From NCBI RefSeq assembly GCF_947487575.1, contig NZ_CANKXG010000006.1, positions 62,001 to 126,000 on the forward strand: a DNA stretch of 64,000 nt, in the 5' to 3' direction. Below the pieces are notes generated by a model that worked only from the letters and a program-made list of their open reading frames with translations, had not been told where the DNA came from and made no database searches. A program made the translations under genes and the position numbers. The stretch is from an uncultured Algibacter sp. (lineage in GTDB: Bacteria > Bacteroidota > Bacteroidia > Flavobacteriales > Flavobacteriaceae). Below are positions 48,118-56,883 of the stretch, one piece after another. Numbering within the stretch: position 1 is the first letter of the stretch; each line of letters begins with the position of its first letter.

Positions 48118-48247
48118 AGCTCTGGTGTGATAAATAAAATATATTAGTTTAATATATTAAGAATTTAAGTTCACATGAGACATTTGAGAAAACAATTCGA
48201 GTATAAAAGAGTAAGACTTAGTAAGTAATTATTTAGTAAAAAACATC

Positions 48248-48961
48248 TTACATTACCATACCAGACCTGAGAATTTTGTCTTTAACTTTTTCTACATAAG
48301 TCCTTCCAATAGTGTACCTTATACCATCAATTTCCAAACTATTGGCCTCCAAGGAGTCTATTTTATTTATTGCTATTGTGAAAGACCTATGTATTCTAAT
48401 AAAGTTATCAGGTAGTAAATCAGTAAAAGCACTAAGAGTTTGGTGTATTATAAAACGCCCAGATTCTGTTTTTATTTTCAGGTAATCTTTAAGGCTCTCA
48501 ACAACCAATATTTCGTCAATGTAAATTTTCTGAAGTTTCTTTTTATCTATTTTTATAAAAATGTATGGTCGTTTGGTTAAATTGAGGTCTGTGTTAGATT
48601 TTGACTCAAATACATTTGTTATTTTATTTACAGTTTTTACAAACCTAGAAAACTCTATTGGTTTCATCAAATAATCAAAAACTTCCAAGTCATAAGATTC
48701 CACTGCATATTCTTTGTAGGCGCTAGTAATGACAATAAGAGGCTTTTTAGATAAGTTTTTAATAAAACTTAACCCATCTAGTAAAGGCATATTAATATCC
48801 AAAAAAATAACATCTACAGAGTTATCTTTTAAATAAGCTAATCCATCTATAGCATTACTAAAAGTAGCGCATAATTCAAAAGTTGGAAACTCTTTTAAGT
48901 AACTTTTTATAACTTCAATTGCCAAAGGTTCGTCTTCAATTATAATACTTCGTATTTTCAT
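48248..48961 (-). CDS. LytTR-family response regulator
   Basis: 237 residues: receiver domain 1-115 with IIIEDEPLA and phospho-acceptor Asp55 in VIFLDINMP, then a LytTR DNA-binding domain from about 135 (YIFIKIDKKKLQKIYIDEILVVES, FIRIHRSFTIAINKIDSLE). The gene overlaps the kinase stop by 4 bases (ATGA), so both are made together. It lies next to the second susC-susD set, which has no hybrid regulator of its own, and may control it. Target sites are not known; the GTTGTTNGTCGAAA element is a candidate. Confidence 0.95.
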   Translation of the reverse strand: MKIRSIIIEDEPLAIEVIKSYLKEFPTFELCATFSNAIDGLAYLKDNSVDVIFLDINMPLLDGLSFIKNLSKKPLIVITSAYKEYAVESYDLEVFDYLMKPIEFSRFVKTVNKITNVFESKSNTDLNLTKRPYIFIKIDKKKLQKIYIDEILVVESLKDYLKIKTESGRFIIHQTLSAFTDLLPDNFIRIHRSFTIAINKIDSLEANSLEIDGIRYTIGRTYVEKVKDKILRSGMVM

Positions 48962-50037
48962 TCTACCTTAATTTTCAATTTAACATTAAAATTTTTACCA
49001 GCATCGTCAATTTTGAGAACGTAATCATCTTGCTTATATCCCAAAGTTAATCTTTTTTTAACGTTTTTCAAACCAATACCTCCTTCGTACTCTACAGTGT
49101 TTGTATATTCCGTCTCTTGCAACTGTTGAGGTTTTGGATTAGAAATAAAGAAGTAAAGATCTTTTTTAATAATCTTAAAGTTAAGACTTATCTTAACCTT
49201 ATCTATATTTTTATTAACTCCATGTTTAAATGCATTTTCAATAAATGATATTAATAGCATAGGTGCGATGGTTTTATTATGTATATCTCCCATAATATTC
49301 ATATCAATTTCTAACTTGTCTCCATGCCGTATTCTCTCAATCTCTAAATAGTTCTCTATAAAATGTAATTCCTTTTCTAATGTTTGTCGCTTTTTCTTGA
49401 CTTCGTAGAGCAAATACTTGAGTAACTCGGCAAGTTTAATGATTACTTTTGATGTTTTATTTGAATTAGTAATGGAAAGCGCATAAATATTATTGAGCGT
49501 ATTTAGAAAAAAATGTGGAGATACTTGAGCCCTTAAAAACTGAAGTTCTGTTTCTAACTGAATCTTTTCTAAATCGGTTGAACGTTTATTCTCTTCTAAC
49601 CAATCAAAAGTTATTTTTATAGCAGCAACAAATGCTATAACATATAATTCCCCAATCATCATATCAATCACATAATTCATTGTAAGATGATTAATAACTT
49701 CGGGGCCTTCTGGCCAAACATCTGTACTTACTAAAAAATAGGTTAAATTGAATTTTAGCAATACCATAAGGAAAATAGCTAGTAGAACAGAAAGAATATA
49801 GATTGGTATACGGCGTTTAAAAAGAAGCACTGGCATTAAAACATACAAGTTAAGATAGCACAGTGCCATGTGTATCGGGAAACCAATTAAATTGGTTTGT
49901 AGTGAATACCAATAATCATTAAAATAGCTGCCCCAACGAAACGTATTAAATGAGAAATAAATTAGCCAAAACATAACATGATGCCTTAAAGTTATCTTGT
50001 ATATCCTAGCGGACTTTAGTTTAGTAATGTAAGGCAT
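48958..50037 (-). CDS. LytS/YehU-type sensor histidine kinase
   Basis: 359 residues. Four membrane segments in the first 145 residues (for example FWLIYFSF, PIYILSVLLAIFLMVLL, LYVIAFVAAIKI), then the His_kinase domain with SPHFFLNTLNNIYAL, phospho-acceptor His175, and a C-terminal ATPase with PMLLISFIENAFKHGVN and GGIGLKNVKKRL. Partner of the LytTR regulator. No sensing domain outside the membrane, so the signal is unknown. Confidence 0.94.
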   Translation of the reverse strand: MPYITKLKSARIYKITLRHHVMFWLIYFSFNTFRWGSYFNDYWYSLQTNLIGFPIHMALCYLNLYVLMPVLLFKRRIPIYILSVLLAIFLMVLLKFNLTYFLVSTDVWPEGPEVINHLTMNYVIDMMIGELYVIAFVAAIKITFDWLEENKRSTDLEKIQLETELQFLRAQVSPHFFLNTLNNIYALSITNSNKTSKVIIKLAELLKYLLYEVKKKRQTLEKELHFIENYLEIERIRHGDKLEIDMNIMGDIHNKTIAPMLLISFIENAFKHGVNKNIDKVKISLNFKIIKKDLYFFISNPKPQQLQETEYTNTVEYEGGIGLKNVKKRLTLGYKQDDYVLKIDDAGKNFNVKLKIKVE

Positions 50038-50097
50038 AAAGATTTATTTTTTTGTAAAACAGATATTATTATAGTATTACTAACCAGTAATATAAAA

Positions 50098-50131
50098 AAA
50101 AGCGCTAACATATTTAATATCTAGCGCTTTT
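50098..50131 (-). terminator. Intrinsic terminator after second susCD operon
   Basis: AAAAGCGCTA (50098-50107) and TAGCGCTTTT (50122-50131) form a perfect 10-base-pair stem; on the minus strand it is followed by TTTT from the A-run at 50094. It lies 22 bases after the LamG lipoprotein stop. Confidence 0.88.
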
Positions 50132-50152
50132 AATAAATTTAATTTTATACTA

Positions 50153-52015
50153 CTAATTCCAAACAATTCCTCTCATTTCTCCAGCATAATTTCCTGTTTC
50201 GTCTGCAAACTGAATACCTTTAACTCTATCAAGAGGGAAATAGATTTGAAGATTTGCTTCAGTACCATCTATATCAGCATCAAATTGTCCTACTGAACGT
50301 ACTTCGTCCCAAATCCTAAAGTCTTTGATATCTCCATTCATTTTGAAACCAAAAGAGTTTCCTAACCAAATTTCACCCCATGTAGATACCGCTGGAACAT
50401 CTATATCTATAGATTCTCCTACAATAATATTATCAACATAAATAGCTGTTGTTTTTGCTGTGTTATCATGTACTATAGCTACATGGTGCCAAGTTCCAGA
50501 TTTTAATGTTCCCGCAGGATACATTGGACCAATGTAACCAAACCCTGCAACGTTAGTCCAGTTCCATCCTCCACCAGAATTAAGTACATTTTCTTCTGTT
50601 AATTCAGCGTAACCATTTACACGGAAACCAATATTACCATTACCCATGATATCCCCTATTGGAGGGTTAGTTGTAAAGTTTAAAGTTTTTAACTTTACTT
50701 CAAATTCATAAGTATAATCACCCTGTGGTGTATAATTTGGTGTAATTCTTAAACCTACAGCACTTGGGTCTTCGCTATCAATATAAACTCCGTCTGCAGG
50801 CCCTACTAAATTAGCATTTATCAGCGCTATTGAATCAATTAATGCACTCGCAGTATCATCTAAGGCTATTTGTCTTCCATCATTAGCTAATACATCATTA
50901 GCATTAGCTAATAAAGCATCTATATAGTCAATTGTACCTATTGGATAATCACCATCCATATCGCCTTCTACTACAGTAGCTTTAAAATCTGTCATTTGCT
51001 GAATAGCAGCATTTAAATTTGTATAGTCTAAAACTATAACTGGCGGCTCTGTTACCCACTCAAAATTTCCTTTTAAAGTGGCTGTAGAGTTACCAATGAC
51101 ATCAGAAAAACTATCACCTAAATTAGAACTAAATGGGAAATAGGCCACTAAACCAGATTCAGTTCCATCAACTGTTACTCCAATATTTGCTTGTATTGTT
51201 CCTTGGTCAAATACAGAATCCCATACCTTAAATTCTTTAAATAAAGTATTACATGAACGATCATTAAAAGAAGGGCTGTTTCCTAAATACATTGCAACGT
51301 CTGTCATTTCTGGAACTGAACTAAGAGTTGTTACCAGTTGTCCGTTTACATAAAGTTTTTGTTCGTTACCAGTATTAGTATAAGCAACATTCATCCACTC
51401 ACCAGATTTCATAGTTCCATCTGGAGCCCAAGGAGACTCAGGCCAACCTTCAGCAGTACCAGCTTGAACCTGTATGCGACCACTACCTTGGTATCTAGAC
51501 CCCAATCCTCTAGATGGTTCATCTTCAGTACTAAATAGATTATTAGCATACCCTAATTGGTTTAGGTCTACTATATATATTTCCATTTCAATAGTAGAAG
51601 GCTTATACATTGCTTGTTTAATATTGTCTGAAAGTTCTATTCCAGAACCAATACCATGTTGTACCCATGGGAAAGCTTCAGAAACTAAACTTGTTGAAAA
51701 CTTTTCTATTGCAGCGTTTAGCTTAATTACTGCATCATCAATATCTGCCTGCTCTTGAGAACTTTCAATACGTTTATAAATCCAATTTATAACATCTTGA
51801 AGAGCATCTTTAGATCCTGGTTGATAATCTCCAGCATTAGTACCCTCAATTCCCGTAGCTATTAAATTTTCAGCTTCAGCAAGCCTAGATTCTAATTGAG
51901 CAATATCAAAATTCTGTGCCTTTACTTCATCGTCGTCAGCACATGATATGGTAAATAATACCAATATCATGGGTAACACTAGTGCTACTTTCTTTAAATT
52001 ATTAAATATCTTCAT
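50153..52015 (-). CDS. FIVAR/LamG-repeat surface lipoprotein
   Basis: About 620 residues. Lipoprotein signal (MILVLFTISC) followed by ADDDE, an acidic surface-export signal. Then two repeats of the same plan: a FIVAR-like helical segment (about 38-110, LESRLAEAENLIATG) plus a LamG/concanavalin-like domain (about 115-320, with GEWMNVAYTNTGNEQKLYVNG), and again FIVAR-like (about 328-400) plus LamG (about 405-620, GTWHHVAIVHDNTAKTTAIYVD). It occupies the SusE/SusF place after susC-susD, 9 bases behind susD, so it is probably a surface glycan-binding protein. No catalytic motif is visible. The two adjacent ATGs make the start uncertain by one codon. Confidence 0.85.
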   Translation of the reverse strand: MKIFNNLKKVALVLPMILVLFTISCADDDEVKAQNFDIAQLESRLAEAENLIATGIEGTNAGDYQPGSKDALQDVINWIYKRIESSQEQADIDDAVIKLNAAIEKFSTSLVSEAFPWVQHGIGSGIELSDNIKQAMYKPSTIEMEIYIVDLNQLGYANNLFSTEDEPSRGLGSRYQGSGRIQVQAGTAEGWPESPWAPDGTMKSGEWMNVAYTNTGNEQKLYVNGQLVTTLSSVPEMTDVAMYLGNSPSFNDRSCNTLFKEFKVWDSVFDQGTIQANIGVTVDGTESGLVAYFPFSSNLGDSFSDVIGNSTATLKGNFEWVTEPPVIVLDYTNLNAAIQQMTDFKATVVEGDMDGDYPIGTIDYIDALLANANDVLANDGRQIALDDTASALIDSIALINANLVGPADGVYIDSEDPSAVGLRITPNYTPQGDYTYEFEVKLKTLNFTTNPPIGDIMGNGNIGFRVNGYAELTEENVLNSGGGWNWTNVAGFGYIGPMYPAGTLKSGTWHHVAIVHDNTAKTTAIYVDNIIVGESIDIDVPAVSTWGEIWLGNSFGFKMNGDIKDFRIWDEVRSVGQFDADIDGTEANLQIYFPLDRVKGIQFADETGNYAGEMRGIVWN

Positions 52016-52026
52016 CATATTTTTTT

Positions 52027-53580
52027 TTAAAAATTACTATTCATTAAACCATCAGACTTTGTCTTAGTATCTGCAGTATCCCACCATAATCTTATATCCA
52101 TTCTATCAGAATCAATTGTGTTTTGTCCAGCTGGCATATTTTGTTGCTCCAATTCATGAGCATTATCTGGATATCTAATTCTTTTTACCCATGTTCCAGA
52201 AGCTACAGAAGCTGCACTACTTACACCATCAAGAGGCAGAGTAAGATCTGGATAATCTGTTCTTCTAAAATCTGCCCATGCTTCTTTTCCATTAGGGAAA
52301 TTAGAAATATATTTTTGAGTAATTAACTGTTTTAATTTTGCTTCATTAGAACCAGACAGAGCTGGCAACTCGTTTATGTATGCCGTAGCATCTGCAGGAT
52401 CTACACCAACAAACTCCATAGAAGCCCTTACACCCTCTAACATTAAAGCATTGGCATCTCCAGCTCCCCAACCTCGTAAAGCAGCTTCAGCCTGTAAGAA
52501 TAACACCTCTGTATAAAGCATAATTGGTTGATAGTGATCAATCTCCCCACCATCTCCTGAAAAGCCTACGTAATTCGTATCTGCATTCATGGTAGCGTGG
52601 TCATTAGCATCTACAGGTAAAATATTATAACCATTGGCAACACCTTCTAAACGATCAGCACCAAACATAGAAGAGCTTTCTTTATAAGCAAACCATATTT
52701 TGGCTCTTGGATCTTCCATTGAAGTTTCAGAATACATAAAATCCAAAAATGTTTTTGAACATCTTATATTATCCCAAGCTACCGCCATATTTCTTAAATA
52801 GTCATAAAACCCTCTATTCCAAGCTGGTATCTGTGCCACATCTGCATTACTCTGCATGACACCGGCATTAATAGCTGCTATAGCTTCTGTTTGAGCCTTT
52901 CCAGGATCTATATTAGAAATTCTCATTGCCATACGCAATCTTAAAGAATTTCCAAAACGTTTCCATTTCTCTAAATCCCAACGGAAAATTAAATCTGGAC
53001 TTATGGATTGACTCTCGTTTTTTTCTAATCCAATCTGGCTTGAATCATTTGAATCAATAGCATTAACTGCTGCTGTAATTCTATCAAACAAATCATAATA
53101 TATTTCTTGTTGTGAATTATAGGGTACTACTTCACCAACTCCAGCTCCAAAGTACGGAATGTCTCCATATTGGTCTGTCATTCTTGTCCATTCAGAGGCT
53201 TCCCAAATTTCCAGAACTTGCATTAGGTTATTATAAGTAGGGTCTTCTCTATATATTCTCTGTAATGATCGGATGTCTGAAAGGCCTATTGTATACCATT
53301 CACGCCACATATTACCTATCCAACCATCAACATATTCATAACGACCAGATTCGAAACCAGATACTGTATTTGCCCAGTATTGCGAATAAAAATCTGCAAA
53401 CAAATTCACATTTCTTTGGTAGTTATATACAGGAACTGTTACTATTGTAGTAAATAACTGTCCTGCTTCTGGAGTAACAATAGCATCTTTACGCGTATTT
53501 ATCTCCTCAAAGTCATCTGTACAACTAACTAGTGTAATGAATACACTTAACATTAGGGTTATTGCTTTTTTCATATTCAT
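52027..53580 (-). CDS. SusD-like glycan-binding lipoprotein (SusD-like_2 type)
   Basis: 517 residues. Signal MLSVFITLVSC with the acidic TDDFEE behind the Cys, an export signal. Pattern of the second SusD subfamily: DFYSQYWANTVSGFESGRY, LMQVLEIWEASEWTRMTDQYGDIPY, LRLRMAMRISNIDP, and the C-terminal QKYISNFPNGKEAWADFRRTDYP. Partner of the SusC 5 bases upstream. It differs in type from the SusD at 21615, so the two SusCD pairs probably take different glycans. Confidence 0.94.
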   Translation of the reverse strand: MNMKKAITLMLSVFITLVSCTDDFEEINTRKDAIVTPEAGQLFTTIVTVPVYNYQRNVNLFADFYSQYWANTVSGFESGRYEYVDGWIGNMWREWYTIGLSDIRSLQRIYREDPTYNNLMQVLEIWEASEWTRMTDQYGDIPYFGAGVGEVVPYNSQQEIYYDLFDRITAAVNAIDSNDSSQIGLEKNESQSISPDLIFRWDLEKWKRFGNSLRLRMAMRISNIDPGKAQTEAIAAINAGVMQSNADVAQIPAWNRGFYDYLRNMAVAWDNIRCSKTFLDFMYSETSMEDPRAKIWFAYKESSSMFGADRLEGVANGYNILPVDANDHATMNADTNYVGFSGDGGEIDHYQPIMLYTEVLFLQAEAALRGWGAGDANALMLEGVRASMEFVGVDPADATAYINELPALSGSNEAKLKQLITQKYISNFPNGKEAWADFRRTDYPDLTLPLDGVSSAASVASGTWVKRIRYPDNAHELEQQNMPAGQNTIDSDRMDIRLWWDTADTKTKSDGLMNSNF

Positions 53581-53585
53581 TTTTT

Positions 53586-56500
53586 TTATAATTTAACGTT
53601 AAGAGAAAAACCATAGGTTCTTTCACCAGGTACTGGTGAGAAATCAACAGCCTTTGATCCAAAATCTGAGTTATAAACATTATCTGGTACTGTACCAGGC
53701 GTATTTCTATAAAGATAGAATAAATTTCTACCAACTACAGAGAATCTAACCTCATTTAAAAATCCATTTCCTATAGATTTTAAAACCGTTTTAGGTAGTG
53801 AATATCCAAGAGAAATTTCTCCTAACTTCATAAACGAAGCATCATATATAAATTCCTCATCAATATTAGTAACAGCTTGCCAATAAGCTTGAGGGCTAAC
53901 AATAGTTGTATTAGTACTACCGTCTGCTAAAACACCAGTAGGCACAAAGAAAGGATCTCTACCTAAACTTAACGTTTTAGGCGTATTTCCACTTCCTGTT
54001 GCTGAGCGCTCTGTTAATGATAAAATATCACCACCTTCTTGCATTATTAAAAGGGCATTTAAAGAAAAGTTTTTGTAAGATGCATTTAGACCTATAGAAC
54101 CTGTAAAATCTGCTTGCACATTACCTAGTTTGACATCTAATGGACTAGTAGTAGGTAAACCATCTGCTCCAACTATAATATTTCCGTTATCATCTTTTTG
54201 GTAAGATGTTCCATAAATATCACCATATCGCTCTCCTGGAATACCACGAACTGTTGCCCCGAAAAAACGATGAAAACTTTCTGGTTCTTCTTTTATAAAC
54301 TCTTCAATTGTCCCTATATTTTTAGCAAAATTAAACGTTAAGCCTAAATTAAAATCTTCTGTCTTAACAGGAACTACATTGGCATATATTTCAATACCTT
54401 CATTTCTTACTAAACCTAAATTATCAATTCTAGTAGTAAAACCACCAGATCGAGGCACAACAACTGGAATAATTTGGTTTCGAGTATCTTCTCGATATAA
54501 TGAGATATCAAATCCTACGCGATTATTAAGTAGTCTAAATTCAAGTCCAAGTTCCGTTGTAGTTGAAATCTCTGGTTGTAAATCTGGACTTACCGTAGCA
54601 TCAGGCGTAGTAGTTGCTAAAAGCAGAAAATTACTTGGAGCTAATGTAAATACAGGGTTTGTTTGGTAAGGGTCTGTATCCTTTCCTACCTCTGCCCAAG
54701 ACGCTCTAACTTTTAAATAATTTAACCAATCTGGCATATCTGTCATTTCTGAAATAAGAGCACTTAATCCTACCGAAGAATAGAAAAATGAATTTGCATC
54801 TATTGGTAATGCTGAAGACCAGTCATTTCTTGCAGTGGCGTTTAAGTATAGATAATTTTTGTATGAAACATCTGCAAACGCATATAAAGAATGAATTTCT
54901 CGATCATTAAAAGTTTCGTTTACTCCAAAATTTGTAGCTGCATTTAAAAACAGGTTATTTTCAGAAGATAACTTACCTGATGCCGCATTTAAATTTTGAA
55001 TACCACGACTCATTAGGTTACCTCCACCACTAACACTAATAGTAAAATCATCATTCAATTCTTTATTATAACTCAATAGGAACTCAGCATTTTCTTCCTT
55101 AAAGAAAGATTCTGATGTGTTAATTGACGGTGTATTATTTGTAAATATAAGGTCTTCATAACGATTTCCATTTATCGCTTCATAACGATAAACATCTAGT
55201 CCGTATTTTAATTTTAACTGAAGGTTATCAGTAAACTTGAATGTGGTACCCAAATACCCAAATACTCTGTTACGTTCATCACTATTAAAACTAGAAGCTC
55301 TTAAGAAATAAGGATTTCTGTTATCAGCATTCGGATTTTCAGTTAAAACTGTACTAGGTCCAAATAAATATTCCCTAGTCTGATTATCTTCAAACACAAA
55401 ACCAGGAGCCAGATCTTGGGTTCTAATATTTGCTGGCATACCATTCCAGTAAGACACACTACTATAAACACCTATAGTAGGTCTGCCTTCCCCTGTAGTA
55501 TTAATATAAGACATTTTAGCATCTATATTCATCCAAGGGTTGATATCATAACTTGCTTTTAAATCAAAATTCAATCTATCTATATTAAAACCATCATAAA
55601 TACCCTCTGACTTATCTTTACCAATAGACACTTTAAAATGACCATCTTCTCCTGAGTTAGTAAATATCAAGTTATGTGAAGTACTAACACCTGTTCTGGT
55701 AAAATCCTCCAATAAATTTGATTCTGATTGATAAGGCAAAGTCTCTCCAGTCCAAGCAACTCGATCTTCGCCGTCAAAACGTGGACCCCAAGAAACTCTA
55801 GATTGAGGATCATAAACTCCGTTAGTTCCTTGCCCATATTCTTTTTGCAAATCAAGAAAATAAGCAGCCTCTGAAAATGTAGTTGCCCCCGTATAAGACA
55901 CACCTAATCCTTTAGAGTTTTTTCCGCTTTTTGTTGTAACAAGAACAACACCGTTAGCACCACGCGAACCATATAATGCGGCAGCAGGACCTCCTTTTAA
56001 AATAGACATAGTTTCTATGTCATTAGGGTTAATATCTAAATAGCCTCCACCGTTTGAAGTACCTCCAAATAATCCTTGAGCATCTGTAGCTGTATCTTCC
56101 GTAGAAAACGGCACACCATCTATTACCCAAAGCAAATCGTCATTTCCACTTAGCGAACTCGCGCCTCTAAGTTCAATTCTGGGTTTACCACCAATACCTC
56201 CAGAAGATGTAATATTTACACCTGCCGATTTTCCTTGAAGTGCAGATGTAACACTCGGGTTAGCTCCTGCGTTAATAGTTTCAGAATCCACTTCTTGAAT
56301 TGAATAAGACAGCGCTTTCTTTTCCTTTTTAATACCTAAAGCGGTAACTACCACCTCACCAAGAGCCTCAAGGCTTTCATTTAAGGTAACATTAATTGTT
56401 GTCTGGCTTCCTACTGCAATTTCTTGTGTTACAAAACCCACATAAGAAAATACAAGTATAGAAGAAGAACTTGTGTTGATGGAATAATTCCCATCAAAAT

Positions 56501-56666
56501 CTGTAGAAGCACCATTGTTAGTTGTTCCTTTTTCTGTAATATTTACCCCAGGTAGAGGAATACCGCTAGGATCAACCACAGAACCACTTACTGCAGTCTG
56601 TGCCTGCATACTGTAACAAAACAGCATACTTACAGCAAACAGAAGTTTTAGTACATTTTTTGTCAT
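53586..56666 (-). CDS. SusC/RagA-type TonB-dependent transporter, second pair
   Basis: 1026 residues: signal peptide, carboxypeptidase-regulatory-like domain (about 25-100, VSGSVVDPSGIPLPGVNITEKG), plug with LGEVVVTALGIKKEKKALSYSIQEV, WVIDGVPFSTE, ILKGGPAAALYGSRGANGVV, then barrel ending FSLNVKL. It starts a three-gene unit with susD and the LamG lipoprotein, closed by the terminator at 50098. The element at 56744-56757 lies 78-91 bases before its start. Confidence 0.97.
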   Translation of the reverse strand: MTKNVLKLLFAVSMLFCYSMQAQTAVSGSVVDPSGIPLPGVNITEKGTTNNGASTDFDGNYSINTSSSSILVFSYVGFVTQEIAVGSQTTINVTLNESLEALGEVVVTALGIKKEKKALSYSIQEVDSETINAGANPSVTSALQGKSAGVNITSSGGIGGKPRIELRGASSLSGNDDLLWVIDGVPFSTEDTATDAQGLFGGTSNGGGYLDINPNDIETMSILKGGPAAALYGSRGANGVVLVTTKSGKNSKGLGVSYTGATTFSEAAYFLDLQKEYGQGTNGVYDPQSRVSWGPRFDGEDRVAWTGETLPYQSESNLLEDFTRTGVSTSHNLIFTNSGEDGHFKVSIGKDKSEGIYDGFNIDRLNFDLKASYDINPWMNIDAKMSYINTTGEGRPTIGVYSSVSYWNGMPANIRTQDLAPGFVFEDNQTREYLFGPSTVLTENPNADNRNPYFLRASSFNSDERNRVFGYLGTTFKFTDNLQLKLKYGLDVYRYEAINGNRYEDLIFTNNTPSINTSESFFKEENAEFLLSYNKELNDDFTISVSGGGNLMSRGIQNLNAASGKLSSENNLFLNAATNFGVNETFNDREIHSLYAFADVSYKNYLYLNATARNDWSSALPIDANSFFYSSVGLSALISEMTDMPDWLNYLKVRASWAEVGKDTDPYQTNPVFTLAPSNFLLLATTTPDATVSPDLQPEISTTTELGLEFRLLNNRVGFDISLYREDTRNQIIPVVVPRSGGFTTRIDNLGLVRNEGIEIYANVVPVKTEDFNLGLTFNFAKNIGTIEEFIKEEPESFHRFFGATVRGIPGERYGDIYGTSYQKDDNGNIIVGADGLPTTSPLDVKLGNVQADFTGSIGLNASYKNFSLNALLIMQEGGDILSLTERSATGSGNTPKTLSLGRDPFFVPTGVLADGSTNTTIVSPQAYWQAVTNIDEEFIYDASFMKLGEISLGYSLPKTVLKSIGNGFLNEVRFSVVGRNLFYLYRNTPGTVPDNVYNSDFGSKAVDFSPVPGERTYGFSLNVKL

Positions 56667-56743
56667 AATTTGATTAGTTTAATGTTTAGTTAATTCATTG
56701 TTAATTATAAAAAAACAAAAAAGTTGTTAGTAAAGAATTAGTT

Positions 56744-56757
56744 TTTCGACAAACAAC
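56744..56757 (-). promoter_or_regulatory. GTTGTTNGTCGAAA element before second susC
   Basis: Minus strand GTTGTTTGTCGAAA, 78-91 bases before the susC start, the same distance at which the other element (26430) lies before the first susC. Candidate activator site for this operon. Confidence 0.45.
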
Positions 56758-56883
56758 GGTTTTGAAAAGGAGTTTGTGACTATAGTATACACAAACCTCT
56801 ATTAATCCTACATATTATTAGGTATCACAAATAACTATTAATCTGTCAATATATTAGAAGTTATTTAATGGAAATTAAGGTTA

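Larger units (their letters stand above)
47706..48247. other. Gene-free region
   Basis: About 540 bases without a credible gene. It contains a terminator-like hairpin (47942-47965) and one copy of the GTTGTTNGTCGAAA element (48104-48117). A minus-strand ATG near 48042 opens only 18 codons. The rest looks like degenerate AT-rich DNA left after loss of the permease gene. Confidence 0.5.
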
